64,000 nucleotides of DNA from Tilletia caries. Taxonomy: Eukaryota; Basidiomycota; Exobasidiomycetes; Tilletiales; Tilletiaceae. Below, piece by piece: positions 11,763 to 24,600 of this stretch (the first letter of the stretch is position 1; every line of letters begins with the position of its first letter). Both the position numbers and the translations under genes were made by a program. The notes under the pieces were generated by a model that was given only the letters and a program-made list of their open reading frames with translations, ran no database searches and had not been told where the DNA came from. The stretch covers positions 62,001 through 126,000 of the forward strand of contig JALUTQ010000035.1 in NCBI GenBank assembly GCA_032718865.1. The letters run 5' to 3'.

Positions 11763-11797
11763 TCATTTCATTTCATTTCATTTCATTTCATTTCAGT
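11763..11797. repeat. ATTTC pentanucleotide microsatellite
   Basis: About seven uninterrupted copies of ATTTC on the plus strand, roughly 340 bp upstream of the permease start codon. Confidence 0.9.
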
Positions 11798-12459
11798 GTA
11801 CACCGTTCCTTGCCGGAGACCCGTCGAAGCCGAAACGGTTAGTCTCTTGCCCAACGAGAAGCGCGTCGCGAAAAGGTCTGCTCACCGCACACGACCTCGA
11901 CGCACCTCGCCCGCAACAGCTCTTCCCTCTCCTCCCAGTCTGGCCTTCCCTTTTTCTTTTCCTCCCACCCGCCCTTTCTCATCAGACCAATCAGGGATTT
12001 CTCGCTCGGCTCTCTCGTTGCTCTCGGTCTCTCGTTCTGTGCTCTGTTCCCATTTCCGTTTCCTCTATTCTCCTGTATGGCGCAGGCGGCTTATAGTGTC
12101 GCCGAGCTCGATGTTCAGGGTTGTCCCACCCACCCGCTCGCTCGAATACACACCGCCTTCGCCCAGACTCTACGGAGTCTCGGCCCAAACCTTTCCCATG
12201 CCAGACAAGGAGTCAAGAGCTTCAGTGCGGGTGCAAGAGTTTCATTTCAGGCACGGGAGAGGCGCGAGGCGTTCTTGCCCCGGTTTCCCCGCAATGGATG
12301 CACACGTGATGACTGATGACTGATGTTGACGGGCGGAAAACATCGGAGTCGGCCTGCACACATTCCATCCGGTCCGTTCCGTGATGGGGTCCTTGCGAAA
12401 TCTTCCCGAGCCCGATGTCGAGTACTCGTACGCAGAACGCAGTGCGCTGCTCACGAACT

Positions 12460-12465
12460 TATAAA
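12460..12465 (+). promoter_or_regulatory. TATA box candidate for RCF2-like gene
   Basis: TATAAA lies 106 bp upstream of the ATG at 12571, within the normal spacing for a short fungal 5' UTR. Assignment rests on position and sequence only. Confidence 0.45.
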
Positions 12466-12570
12466 GCAGGCCCAGCTCCCTCTCCAGTCTCCACACCACG
12501 CATCTGCCCTACCCTCACTCATTCTCTCGCACGCGCCGTACTCCGGGGCCCGGGCCAACAGAAGAAGACC

Positions 12571-13541
12571 ATGTCGTTCGGAACGCATCGCCGCGTGGGC
12601 AACGAAGAACGCCGTCAGCAGTGAGTCCCATTCTCTCTCCTCTTCGTCTCCCATCATCACTCACTCCCTCTCCCTCTCTCACACAGACAATACGACTACG
12701 CGATATCCGCCGCCGCAAAAGGCGCAGCCCTCGGCCTCTCCCTCGCCCTCCCCACCGCCTACATCCTCAACAAGCGCTGGGCACCCTTCCGCCGCTTGAA
12801 CCTCCCCGTCCAGTCCTTCTTCGTCACATCCGCCTCCATCGCAGCCGGCGTCATCGCAGCCGACAAGGCCGGCATCAGGTTCGACGAGCAGCATTATACC
12901 GATCAGGGCGCTATTAGTAGGCGCAGGGCGCTCTCGGTTGAGGATCAGATGTGGGCTGAGTTGGGCATGCGCGATCGCGTCCTTACCCATATCAAGGACA
13001 ACCAGTACGTTCTTTCTCTTTCCCTCTCTCTTTCTGCTCCTCTACTCACAACCCCCATTCACTTTCTCGCCCCCACAGATTCGCAGTCGTCTCCGGCATC
13101 TGGGCCCTCTCCCTCGGCGGCATCCTCGCCTACATCCGCACACAGCCCATGTCCGCAGCCCAACGACTCGTACAAGCACGTGTCTGGGCACAGGGCGTCA
13201 CCCTCATCAGCTTGCTCGGGCTCGCGGGTGTCAGTCAGATCCCTTCCCCTGGTGACAAGATATTGAAGGTGAGTGTTTGGCTCTCCTTAAACAGAGGATG
13301 AATTTGGTTGGCTGAACTTCCGCATTTTCCCTCTCTTTCTGCAGTACGAGAAGGAGGCCAGCCAGCATTCATGGAGGAGTACGTACCCTGCCACCCTCTT
13401 TCTCACAATGTCCACTCCCCCTCCCACTGACTCTCAATCACCTCCGCCCCTTTTCCCCCAGTGTTCATGCCACCAGAGCCAGCAGACGACAGCACATCAC
13501 AAGACGCGTCCGCTCCTCCGCAATCCAACAGCACATCATAG
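12571..13541 (+). CDS. RCF2: HIG1-domain respiratory supercomplex factor, RCF2-like
   Basis: Model: join(12571..12620,12687..13004,13079..13268,13345..13378,13462..13541), 223 aa, introns of 66, 74, 76 and 83 nt, frame kept to TAG 13541. The N-terminal half has two hydrophobic segments (about residues 22-40 and 55-72). The C-terminal half carries the HIG1 hallmark QRLVQARVWAQGVTL, between two hydrophobic helices (about 130-147 and 165-180). Yeast Rcf2 has the same layout and nearly the same length (224 aa); it sits in the inner mitochondrial membrane and modulates cytochrome c oxidase and III-IV supercomplexes. The tail (about 195-223) is Ser/Pro/Asp-rich. The two-part architecture distinguishes it from the shorter Rcf1. 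The start codon gives a compact 17-residue first exon in good context (ACCATGT). Confidence 0.85.
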
Positions 13542-13602
13542 AGGGAGAGATTCCCCCCACATTTTCGCGCTCTGACCCACCACCACCACCACTCTTGCTC
13601 TC

Positions 13603-13606
13603 AACC

Positions 13607-13641
<35 letters not shown>

Positions 13642-13642
13642 C
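13603..13642. repeat. CAA trinucleotide microsatellite
   Basis: About twelve CAA copies just after the RCF2-like stop codon. Confidence 0.9.
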
Positions 13643-13756
13643 CTTGCCTTGCCTTGCCTTCGACTAGAACCTGTTCCCTCAAACTCTCTCGTACAAGACT
13701 TCTCAGCAAAAGCAAAATCATGTATCAACATCTCAACACCTCTTTGACGATCAACA

Positions 13757-13793
13757 AGCAAACAAACAAACAAACAAACAAACAAACAAACAA
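13757..13793. repeat. CAAA tetranucleotide microsatellite
   Basis: Around nine CAAA copies, 215 bp after the RCF2-like stop codon. Confidence 0.9.
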
Positions 13794-14789
13794 GAAAAGA
13801 ATACACTTTGCGGCTTGCGCATCTTCTGCTTCTTGCTTCTGGCTTGCTTCCCTCTTGCTTCGCCGACACCCGGAATGAGAACGATGGAGATGCTGGGGCC
13901 TGGGACCGCATGCCGCATGGTTCTCTCTCTCCGTGATCGACGGCGCACGCACGCGAAAGCGACCAAGGCAAGCAAACGCAAGATTTCCGTTCTTTCTTCT
14001 CTCCGAAGGATGGCAAGGGAACGAGCGAGCGAGCAACAAGAGGATGATGAAGAGTGGGAGAAGGCCGCCAATAAGATAAACCGTGTAAGAGAGAGAGGTT
14101 TCAGAGACCAGAGACTTGTAGACCAGAGGAGTGTAAAGGGGGACGCTGTATAAGGGAAGGGGCAGTAGGGCAAGACCGAGAATGTGTGTTTGAAAGAGAG
14201 AGAGCAAGGGGAGAGTCCGCAAAAGATTGTGTGTGAGGAAGGGCTTTGGGGTAACAGAAAAGTTGGATCCAAAAGAGCGAGAGAGAGAGAGAGGTGAAAG
14301 AGCGTGTGTGTGTAGACATTGATAGCTTTGTAGAATCTTGCAGCTTGAAATAATGGGGGCCTCTGGAAGAGGCAAAGAAGTCGAAGGTGGGCCCGAGAGC
14401 AAAGGAGAGTAGATGTGGTAACGAGGGTAAAACCGAAGAAGAGAGGGCCGACGAAAAAGAAAAAAAAAGAGAGAGAGCAAGGGTTGGAGGGGGTTGATGT
14501 TGTCCAGTGGTGGTGGGAGGGGTATATCGGCGCGCAACGAGGCAGAGGGCGGTGTCTTTGTGTTGTAGGTTCGGTTCGAAGGGCAACGGCATTGATTGGA
14601 AGAAGGCCGCGTTAGTACGGATGTGGGTTGGGTTGGATTCTTGAGACGAGGGGCGAAAGGGGTGACTTGGGACCCCGGGGGAGGGGGCAAGAGCAGAAGA
14701 CCGGAAGAAGGAGGCATGTCGGGAACGACCGAGGAGCGAGGCACGAGAACAAGGTAACGAGGTGATGACGGCCAATGATCCTGGGCAGA

Positions 14790-17700
14790 TCACTCCGGGT
14801 ACAACGCCTGCGGATAAGAAGCAGGCGTATTCCCACCCGACCTCCCTCCGTTCCTCTTGCTCCTCCCCCCACTCCCACTCCCACTCCCACTCCCACCCTG
14901 CCCACCACTCCCACCAACACCCTTAGTAGTAATCCCAACCCGCCGATGCGCAGGCGTACTCGCATTCGGATGATGATGCGCCCCAACGTGGATCGAGTTC
15001 GAGCGCGCCTTGAACTGGAACCCACCAGGCTGTGCTCCGCCCAAATTCGACGGCTGCTGCTGGTGCTGGTGCTGGTTGTACACAGGCACAGGCGAGACTT
15101 TACCCGCGTACGGGGGACTGCTCAAACCCGCGTACGAGATCGAGCTCCGGGACGACCGATACCCGAGCCCACCCGCGTTGGAAGGGTACGCAGCCACCCC
15201 GCGCATCGACGAACTCCCACCCCCACCACCGGGGCCACCCTCATCATCCGACCCAGCAGGAGTCCGCACAGTAGGCGTCATACTCAAATTCAACCGCTCC
15301 CCCCTCGCCCCTCCCAAACTCGCACTCTGGGACTGACTACTCCCCGCCCCGCTCCCGCGCTCATACTCCTCCACATCGCCAGGCGAATGACTCGACCGGT
15401 TCCGATTGGGCACGATCGCCCCCCCATTTGCGGACCCGATCGTTCTACGTCGCTTGGAGGAGGACGCAGTGGTGGCCATCGAGACGACACTCTCTGCGCT
15501 CGGCGAGCTCGCCCGCGCAACCATCGCCGCGCCCCTCGCCAATTCCCAATGCACAGCCGAACGCGCGGGGGACTGCGTGTCGTGCTGCATGGACGAGGTC
15601 GAGGTGTCATACGACGGACTCGGGGCCAGTTGACGGCCAGATTGTACGCTGCCCGGTGGAGGCGAGGGCGAGTTCCCCCGATAACTCCCACTGCCGGACC
15701 CAACCGACGAATCCAAGTACTGCTGCTGCTGTTGCTGCTGCTGTTGGGCCCGCCCCGCCGCCCCCGAAGCCGGATACCACTGCTGATCCTGCAACATATA
15801 CGCCTCCGCACTCTCCGCCTCGTCCAGCTCCTGCTGCTCATGCATCCGTTTCCTCCTCAGACCCACAGCCCTCAACCGCTCGACCCAGACATCAGCCCGG
15901 TCCAGACTCTCCCCAAACACAATCGTCACGTTCCGGAGAATGTCGAGCGACTCCACCGCGAGCGTGATGATCCGGTTCGCAGCTTGCGACGTCTCGTGTA
16001 TTTGGAGCGCACTCTCCGTGCTGCTGAACGCAGCAGAAGCGCCACGAGAGCCCGAGCCCGAAGAGCCGTCCTGGCCCTGGGCGAACTGGGCCCCAAAGGA
16101 GGGCGACGCGGGACTGCCGCCAAACGAGCTCCTCCTCACCCCAGCTCCACCCACAGGAACAGCCACCGGCGTCTGGATCCGATTGACAGAAGCCCACCGC
16201 GCCGGCAAACTCAGCACGAACCCCTTGACGCTCCTCCGAGCCTGTTCGGGCAAGGCGATACCTGCGTATTTGCCAATGACGTCAACGACGCCTTTAATCG
16301 TCGTCACGACGTCGCCTTTGATCATGGTCAGGTTCTGGACCGCGGGCGAGTTCAGGTCGAGTTCGCCGTGGTTGAGCTTGACCATTGTGTCCCGGAGGAT
16401 AGTGATCTGGTGTTCGATCCGCGCGGTGGCGTACTGTAGATTATGCAGAGCATGAGAGTATCAGCAGGCGAATATGTCCAGGTTTGTGGATTGGGCCAAT
16501 GACGAACTCACCTGAAGCCAGTGCAGACAGTACTTCAAACTCTTCATACTCTCATTACTCATCGCCGCACTAAGCCCACCAGCAGCAACGCCAGCCTCAA
16601 CAAGCATCGACCTCAACCCAGACCCCTTCGTCTGTCCAAAGGCATCCGCCGCACCCCCACCACGCCTGGCAACATCCATCATCGAAGGCACACCCTCCTC
16701 CCCCTTCTTCATTCTCAGACTGGCCATCGAGGCCGCCTTGGAGATCGAGGACCGGGAGGCCGAGGACGAAGAGACAGTCGTACTGGCCGGAGGCGGCATC
16801 ATGTCCGTATCCTCCAAGGGCCGAACAATGGAGGGGATCCCCGGCTTACTTGTGGACGACGTCAAGGCCGAGGTGGACGACATCCGACTGATGGCCGACG
16901 TATTCCTCCGGCGGGACTGTGACACGGGCGGTAGTGGGCCCGAATAGAGCGCCGTAGAAGCAGAGCCGAACGAGGAGCACATGGGCGAGGAAGGCGGCTT
17001 GGCGAAGCTACTCGGTGGGGGCAGTGTGATCCGTTCCACCCGGCCCCCTGAAGAAGCAGGAGACTCCCTGCCCTTCCCCTTCATCTTGATCTCCCCACTG
17101 CTGCCACTACCACTCCGGAAGGGCAGATCACCTGCGCTCGCCTGTGGGCGCAGAGGGCGGTATGGGGCCGGCCCATCGGCTGTGAGGAGCGAGGGCGCGT
17201 TGGGACCGGATCCGGAGAGGTAGGTGTGTTCTGTGGCGGGTGTGGACATGGGTGTGGAGAATGCAGAGGACATGGTGGATGAGGATGAGAAATGGGAGGA
17301 GACTCGGGAGGAGGCTGGGTGAACGAGTCCGGATTAAAAAAAAATTGGCGAGTTAGTAAAAGAGGCAGCCAACCCATTTGAAAGGGAAAAGTGTGTAAAT
17401 GAAACTCACGGGCCATGTACGAAGCCGAGGAAGACATGCTAGAGGGTCCCATGCTGGAGGGACCAATGCTAGAGGGACCAGGCGGAGGGGGCATATGACC
17501 CAAAATAGTCGACCGACTCGAAGCCCCAGCCGAGATCCCACTTGGCAACCCACCAAGCAAGATCTGTTTCCCCCCACCACTAGAGCCACTATGCTGGGAG
17601 ATCGTCCTGTCCCTCTTACCGCTGCTGCTGTTCGTACCACCACTGTGCTGGTGCTGGGTGTGAGACCCGCTCGAGTGGGAGTTCGGGTTGGAGTGTCCGG

Positions 17701-18316
17701 CTGAGCTGGTGGAGAGTGCCCGGTCGCGGATCGAAGGACGGCGGGAACCTGCTGATCCGAGTGACATGGGCACAACAGCTCCTGCCCCAGCATTGTGACT
17801 GTAACCATGTTGTTGTTGTTGCTGTTGGTGTTGTTGTTGTTGGTGGAGACTGCTGTTGCTCCCACTGAGAGCGCGCATGGAGCCGAGTGCAGTGACGGCA
17901 ATGCGAACGTCCTCATCGTCAGTGTCGATGGCGGTGTAGTTGATGGGGGTGCCCGGGGGCGAGTAGACGACGGTCTCTGCGGGGGTGGGTGCGTCGTCGT
18001 ATGGATCGTCGTGGGTGGCCGTGGCGGGGTTGTTCTTGGCAAAGGCGTTTGTAGGGTCGGTGGCAGCGCGGTATACGTGCCAGTTTTCGATGGCTGCCTG
18101 GGAGGCCATGGTTGGAGGCAGGGGGGGTGGCTGTTGGTTGCCTTGATGGCCGTGGTGGCTGTGGTGATAATTGGGCTGTGTGGGTGTGGAGTGCGGGCTG
18201 GGCAGGGGCGGTGGTTGGGTGTTGGTGTTGTGGGAGCGTGCTGATCCGTCGGATGGTCTTCGTGACTCGTTAGATGGGTTGGTCATCTGTCCTGCTGCTG
18301 GGTGCGGATGGATCAT
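14790..18316 (-). CDS. OPI1: Opi1-family transcriptional repressor (phospholipid/inositol control)
   Basis: Model: complement(join(14790..16433,16512..17314,17410..18316)), 1,117 aa, introns of 78 and 95 nt. Opi1-family blocks are spread along the protein: DDEDVRIAVTALGSMR near residue 130, SLKYCLHWLQYATARIEHQI across the second splice (about 560-580), and VVDVIGKYAGIALPEQARR followed by GFVLSLPARW (about 610-645). In yeast, Opi1 binds phosphatidic acid at the ER and represses INO1 and other phospholipid genes when inositol is plentiful. This protein is much longer than yeast Opi1 (404 aa) because of disordered Ser/Pro/Gln inserts, including poly-Gln runs near residues 155-175 and 800-810. 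An alternative start is Met11 (18286); the first ATG is given. Upstream (18316-18950) is pyrimidine-rich on the coding strand and could hide a 5' UTR intron. Confidence 0.75.
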
Positions 18317-20687
18317 GGTCAGTCAGTGGTGGTGGTCCTGGGGTGGGGAAGAGATTGGGGAAGGGGACGAATGGAGGAAGGTGGGGGGAATACGAAAGCA
18401 AGAGAGGGAGGGTGAGAGGGAGAGGAAGAGTGGGCTGGCTCCACACTGCGTTACTCCTGCGCCTGAGACGGATGCATGACACAGATGTGAGATGATCTCT
18501 TGCAGCCGACATGTGTGGGATATAGCGTAGGCGCAGTAGTGTATGCGTGGGAAAGCGGGAAACTGAAACTCACCTGGTAGAATATGGCTGGTAATAGTGG
18601 TAGTGGTGGTGGTATCAGGTATGTGCTTGGGAGTTGGGATGCTTGCTTGCTGCCTTCTGCGCCTTGGGAAAGAGAGAGAGCGACTTACAGTGGTGTAGGT
18701 TTGTGTTTGGTGGTGGTGATGCGTGGGAACGACGTGGTCCTGTAATCGAAGCACTGCTACTACTCGCCCTGTGCTGTGCTATGGGTGGGTTCCTGCTTCC
18801 TGCCTGGCTGCCTCTGCTTGCTTGCTGCTTGCTGTGTATGTATGTAGCCGTAAGCGGGATGCAGTCAGTGGTGGGATGGTGGGAGGGGTTGCGAAGGGAA
18901 GGGGATTTGCTGCCGCTGCTATACTCGCGTCCTTCTATGGGTGCAAGACCCATTTGTAGCGTCTCATCTGATTCGAACTGCGAGTGTCCCAGTGTCCCAC
19001 ACCGCCCGTTCTTTTGGCATCTGCCTCTCGCACCTCTCTTTTACCTCGTGAAATATTGAAATCATCGCTCTCTCTTGCTAACCCCCCCCACAATCCAGGA
19101 TCCGACGGTTAGGGCTGCCGGCTGCGCCTGAAATCCATTCATTTTGCACTCAGGGCATCATCATCACCTCCATCAACAGCACCGCCTACCGCCTCCCTTC
19201 ACGCAAACCATCGAACCGTGGCCAAGCTTCGGCATCCATCTTCCTTCCCTCGTGCCTCCTTTCCTTCACAAGAGATTCGAGCGTGAACCAACATGTCCGA
19301 AGGACTGTCTGTGCTACTGTGCGAGCGTGAAAGGGCGAGGCGGAGCAAGAGGGTCGGGCGAACGCAAACAGATCATCCAGCGAACGCAAGGAGGCACCCG
19401 GGATCGCCAAATCCGCCTGCCAACCTTGCCGAGCCCGGCCTGTGCCTTGAAAGGACTTTTCATTTCAGCAGCCTTAACTCAATCAATTAATGTTTATGTC
19501 ATCCTATTTACCGCCTAAATTGCTCATTGCCCTGATACGGTGTGGAAACGGCTGCGGTATGGAGCTCGGGTTCCAGCTGCTGACTCTCAGCAAAAAAAAA
19601 TCACCGGTGAGTTGGGGGGTAGATCGTAGGGACGAGCCAACCGACGATCAACCGCCGTATTTGTCGTCTTTTTGCCGATTTACCGACAATCCCCAAAAGG
19701 GTAATGGGCGGGTACAGGAATCTCGGCCCGCTGGCCCGCACTACACTGACACACACAGCAGCAGAAAGCATAGACATGATCCAATTGATAGCACGCTGAG
19801 ATAGAAAGACAAAGACAGAGAACAGCTGCGAGCGCAATGAAAGAGAAGGCTGAGGGAACACTGGCGGGAAGCTGAGGCAGACGGAGGGGATAGGGAAGCA
19901 GACGGGGAAGCAGACGGGGCAGCAGACGGGGAAGCAGACGGGAGGGACAGAGAAGACGGGACGGAGAACGACTGCAGACAGGGAGAAGAGAAAGAGACAA
20001 TGAAAGAGAAGCGTGAGCTGTTAGTGAGACTGGATGGTCAGTAGTCAGTGATCGATCGGGGCAGAAGGTAGGAGAGAAGCGGGTCAGGAGCAGTCAGTGG
20101 TTGGGAGAGGGCTGGCGTCTTGTCAGTGGGAGGAGTTAGAGATGGATGTCAGTGACGCGCAGCCAGCAGCAGGGTGATGGACTGACAAGGGTGCGCAAGC
20201 TGATGCGTGAGTGGATGGGATGGATGGCTGGATGGCTGGATGGACGGGTCGGTGGAAGGTGCGTGGTGCGTGGTGTGCACAGTGCAGAAGACGCGCACCT
20301 CCTTTTTTTTTTTCTCTTCTCTTCGTTCTATCGGCCGAGACAAGCTCCCCCAGCGCTGGAAGCTGGATGCCTGAAAATCGCTAAGTTCTAAACTCTGCTG
20401 CATGGACGCTGTGTTGTATTGAGCGAGCTGGCGGTGTTGTAATGAGCGATACAAAAAGAAAGATTGACCCAAGGCCGATACAACCTCTGTGATTGGCTAA
20501 GTTCTAATTTCTAAGCTGCCTGTGCGACTACAAATCTCTAATCTGGAACTGGAGCGTCGATTGACCGCCGATTCACAGGGAAACCCAATGGGCGATGAAC
20601 ACGCGGTGAAGTGGTTGAGACGCGGCAAAGACGAGGTCTGAGACGCGGTAAAAGACGCTGTGCACTTGCCACGAGAATCTAGAGTTT
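18317..20687. other. Intergenic region leading into the transposon island
   Basis: OPI1-like promoter side, then about 1.7 kb without a supported gene. It includes a 12-bp minisatellite at about 19892-19953, GGAT/GGCT repeats at 20216-20250 and a cluster of GTCAGT words at 20036-20153. Short frames show no motifs. Confidence 0.55.
19892..19953. repeat. 12-bp minisatellite
   Basis: Roughly five tandem copies of a unit close to GGAAGCAGACGG, with small variations between copies. Confidence 0.8.
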
Positions 20688-20697
20688 ACCCGCGGTC

Positions 20698-21445
20698 GAG
20701 AACGGGTGAATGTCCCGATCTATGGTCGGTTCGCCCCGAGCACCCCGGCACTGACCCCGATCTATAGTTGAGTGACCCCATAAAGATGGTCATGTGACCC
20801 CATAAAGATGGTCGATTGAGCCCGTAAAAAACGCAATTTTTGGTGCATTGACCCCGTAAGATTAGTACATTGAACCCATAAAGATGGTCGATTGGCCCCA
20901 TAAAGATGGTGGACAGAGCCCATAAAGATGGTGGACAGAGCCCGTAATGTCTATTTCAGCCGGATAGAGCGGTAGTGTGTACTAACACTGTCCAAACGAC
21001 CGGTCGGGCCTTCAGGTATGTAAGAGGGTTCAACTCACACACAAGTCGAGCTTCTGTGAAGCGTTTCCGCCCGTCGACGAGCTCTCAAAGTAAATTACGT
21101 CGCCGAAGACCGCCATCCCGGCCCCCCTATGACCGGATATGACCCTGGAAGCTCAGTACAGTTACTTCAGGCACCCTGGCCGCTGTAGAATAATTTATCT
21201 GGAAGATTTGGAAGCAGGGAAGGTCGCCAAAGGCGATTTGAGATTTTTATGGGGCCAGTGCCCTGCCTTATGGGGCCAATCGACCATCTTTATGGGCTCA
21301 ATCGCCTTTGTTTATGGGTTCAGTCGCCGATAATTACGGGCTCAATCGCCTCATCTTACGGGCTCAATTCAAAAAACGCTTACGGGGCCAATCGCCTCAT
21401 GCTCGGGGCGAATCGACCATAGATCGGGACATTCAGGTTACTTGC
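20698..21445. mobile_element. Foldback / MITE-like element built of 21-22-bp units
   Basis: Two arms point at each other. The left arm (about 20708-20950) carries GTCCCGATCTATGGTCG and then about eight tandem units with the core CCCATAAAGATGG, spaced 21-22 bp. The right arm (about 21240-21438) carries the same sequences in reverse complement, ending in CGACCATAGATCGGGAC. A 10-bp direct repeat, ACCCGCGGTC, flanks it at 20688-20697 and 21446-21455 and may be a target-site duplication of MULE-like length. The flanks are themselves rich in CGCGGT words, so this could be coincidence. The 290-bp centre has no ORF. The outermost 10-14 bp of the two ends do not match well. Confidence 0.65.
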
Positions 21446-21470
21446 ACCCGCGGTCTTGGCCTGAAGTTTT

Positions 21471-21525
21471 GACGCGGTTCTGACGCGGTTCAGGCGCGGT
21501 TCAGGCGCGGTTCAGGCGCGGTGCC
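21471..21525. repeat. 11-bp tandem repeat
   Basis: Five copies of an 11-bp unit close to GGCGCGGTTCA, running up to about 110 bp before the transposase start codon. Confidence 0.85.
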
Positions 21526-21634
21526 TTCTTTCTCATCCTTTCCTGACCGAATTCATCGAAATCTCAAATCTCATTTCATCTCGCGCAGGCCGCCCAGTCG
21601 TTCAGCAATCAGCGCTGAGCTCCTTCAAGTCGCC

Positions 21635-24600
21635 ATGGCAGATCGTCATCAGGACCGTCGCCCTATAGCGTGCTGGTGCTTCTCTAAATGCACCAGCTCC
21701 AACGGCCTCCCCAGCACGATACACGCAAAGACGCGCCTGTCGCACTTGGCGCAGGACAGGGCAGCCACACGATTGGCTCAACAGCTGCAACTTCCCCCTA
21801 ACTGCGAACGGGACGTAGCGGTTCAGCGGAATGAGAACGCAATTGCGGAAGAGGGAACCAACAGTCACGATCACGAGGCGAGTGGGCTTAGCCTTGCCTC
21901 GTTTCCCAGTTCATCCCCGTCGGAGGGTCCCGATCAGGTTTGGCTCGATCTAACGAGTCCTTCTCCTTCGCCCACCCCTTCGGAGCGTCCAGATCGGCAT
22001 CAGTTTGAGCGCCTTCAAGAGACCGAAACCCTGCCCTTTGACGGTGACAGCAGCACCGACGGCGCAGAAGGGTCGGAGTCTCCCGGTCTGGAGGATAGTG
22101 ACTGCGGCAACGACGACGACCTCCATTTCATTCAAGACGCCGACCAGCAGCCTGTCTTGTCTCAGGACGGCATCGGCATCACGAACTCTCATTCTCCCCC
22201 TCGCAGAGACATTCGCACCACTTCGGTCCACGCACAGCATCTCCTTGACCAGTTGGTCAATGGGTACTCGCCTGGCCCCTTCCCTCCTCACCATCGACCA
22301 CTGCGATCGAGCCCAGGAGCGGTCCTATCACACCTAACCGAGTCAGAACGTGCCACTCTTTTCCATTACAGAACGCATGTGCGCCAAGGCACAACTGTCT
22401 CAGCGTACGCTGGGTTCGCGAGGAATTACGAGGATGCGATTGGTGTGTCGATTCTTCCTCTGTCGTCAGCGGCCTCAGTTGTGAAGAGGGTTGTCGGACT
22501 TGTGGAGCGAAAATGGGACATGTGCCAGAACTCCTGTATGGCCTTTGTCGGGCCCTACTCGGGAGCGATACACTGCACTTCGAAGGACAAGAAGGGGAAG
22601 GTCTGCGGCCTTCCACGCTTCGACGACCACGGCAAACCAGCAAAGCAATACACCACTATCCCAATCCGCCCACGCGTCGAAGCCAGGTTCCTCGCCGGCT
22701 CGAATCCCGAGTACCTCAGTTCCAGGGGAAAGCAAGCCGCCGAGACATACAACACTGAAGAACACGTCTTCCAAGACTGGCCGGACGGAAGAAGGCACCA
22801 GCAGATGCTGGCCGACGGCTTCTTTGACGATCCAAGACATGAGATATACATGATAAGTTTGGACGGTGCACAGATCGTGGAGTCGAAGAAATCTGACGCC
22901 TGGGTCATTCTACTTTCTTCTATGAACTCGCCAATCAGCGAAAGATACAGGCGTACAGAAACGTTCGTGGCTTCGATCATCCCTGGCCCACGAAACCCTA
23001 TCTACATCGATTCGTTCCTGTGGCCAATCATGGAAGAACTTGCTCAAGCGGCACATGGGTTTTGGATTTGGGACATGGTGAAGGACAGCTGGTTCTTGTG
23101 GAGAGCGTGGCTGGTGGGCGTCTGCATGGATCAACATGCCGCTTCGAAGGTCAGTAAGCTGACGGGGACTGCGGGGTATGCCGGCTGCCGAGTGTGTCCT
23201 ATCAAGGCAGTTTACCCGGACGACAAGCAGGCTGTCTGGTACTTTCCTTTGAGCACCATGGGGAGGCAGCTCGTTCGGCGCAATGACGATCGCGACGACG
23301 TCGATCCCTTCACGCTTCCCAACCGCGATGACACCTCGTACGCACGAGCGCTTCACGATCTCTCTGCGGCTCGCAATGCGCACGAGCGCACGAAGCTCCA
23401 AAAGGAAACAGGAGTATGTGGGCTACCACTTATAGCCGCATCCCCAGCGTTCTCACATCCTTACTTTTTCCCCTCCGATATGTTTCACCTCTTCGGGCTC
23501 AACCTTCCTCCCCTTCTCTACGACGTTTTTACAAGTCGGGTCGACGGAGATCCATTCTCTTTCACTCGGCAGCAAGAAGAACAGTTCGGGTTGTACGTCG
23601 AGACAAACGGTGCCAACCTGCCTCCTTCTTTCTGCGACGTCCCACCCAGGAACCCAGCAAAGCATGCGAAACGATACAAAGCCCACGAATGGCACACAAC
23701 AACATACGTCTTTTTGCTGCCATTTTTGTTTTCGATTGGCGCCCCGGTCGAGGTCGTGGCTATGGTATCAGATCTTGTTATGGGCGTTCGTCTCTTCACC
23801 GCTGGGGAGGGCTGTACCTTTGCCCAGCTGCAGAGGGGTTGCAACCACTTCCACCAGTTCACAAAACGTTGGGAGTCACTCTTACGTTAGAGGAGATCTC
23901 CAATTACTGCACCGAGCAACGTGAGTCAGACGTCACGATGATCATCCTTCCTTACACGGTACATGACTACATCTGCGCTGATGCTCTTTGTTTTCTAAAT
24001 GTGGCATTTCCCAGCACTATCTCCACCACATTGGAGATACGGCCGCGCAGCTCGGGAGCATTCGCGTCGCCTCGCAGGCTCGCTGCGAGCGGGAAATCGG
24101 GTATATCAAGCGCTCGGTCAGATCGACAAAAGCACCGATTCCAAACATCGTCAATAACGTGCTCCGGACAGGGTGTCTGAGGCTCCTCGATATTCTGGTA
24201 GGGGAGGAGGAGTCAGAGGAGAAGAAGTTGCGGGGGATTCTCAAGGTCAAAATCGGAGCGCAGCATCGGAAGTTAACAGACTACGAGGACCACCAACAAT
24301 CCCTCCTTCTTGTCATGACACAAGAAGCGGGACACTTCCCAACTCCCCTTCCTCAACTCGTCTTTCGCGGTCGCCTTGTGTTGAACGACGGGACAGTCCT
24401 TCGAGGTGATAGAATCGAGCAGAAGGCAACCCGGCGAGGCTCTCGGTTCTTGCTCCGAACAGAAAAGGAGATCACCTACCACGAAGTAATTCACTTCATG
24501 ACCTACAGCGACGACGGAAATGCCCTGGACGACAAAGCTATTATCGGGCTGGATCTTGTGCTGGCGCTCATATGGACAATATGCGATGTCACCAAAGCGA

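Larger units (their letters stand above)
11426..12570. other. Bidirectional intergenic region (permease / RCF2-like)
   Basis: This 1.1-kb region between two divergent genes holds promoter sequence for both. It contains an ATTTC pentanucleotide repeat (about 11763-11797, roughly seven copies), long pyrimidine tracts at 11930-12060, and a TATA box close to the rightward gene. No protein with supporting motifs was found. Confidence 0.6.
13542..14789. other. Convergent intergenic region with microsatellites
   Basis: Region between the ends of the RCF2-like (+) and OPI1-like (-) genes. A CAA trinucleotide repeat lies at about 13603-13642 and a CAAA repeat at about 13757-13793, both probably in the RCF2-like 3' UTR. 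From 14030 to 14750 the plus strand is purine-rich (runs of GAGA and GGGAAG). Open frames through it are compositional and carry no motifs. Confidence 0.6.

Noticed and set aside
14775..16439. 554-codon plus-strand frame opposite the OPI1-like gene
   Set aside because: Arg/Pro-rich translation typical of an antisense frame; the minus strand carries the conserved Opi1 blocks and splice sites.
20955..21040. tRNA-like or SINE-like A/B boxes (GAGCGGTAG and GGTTCAACTC)
   Set aside because: The B-box resemblance is good, but no acceptor-stem pairing or cloverleaf can be drawn and spacing is loose; chance within the foldback centre is more likely.
20698..21445. CRISPR-like array from the regular 21-22-bp units
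   Set aside because: Units are contiguous without unique spacers, occur in two opposing arms, and the genome is eukaryotic.
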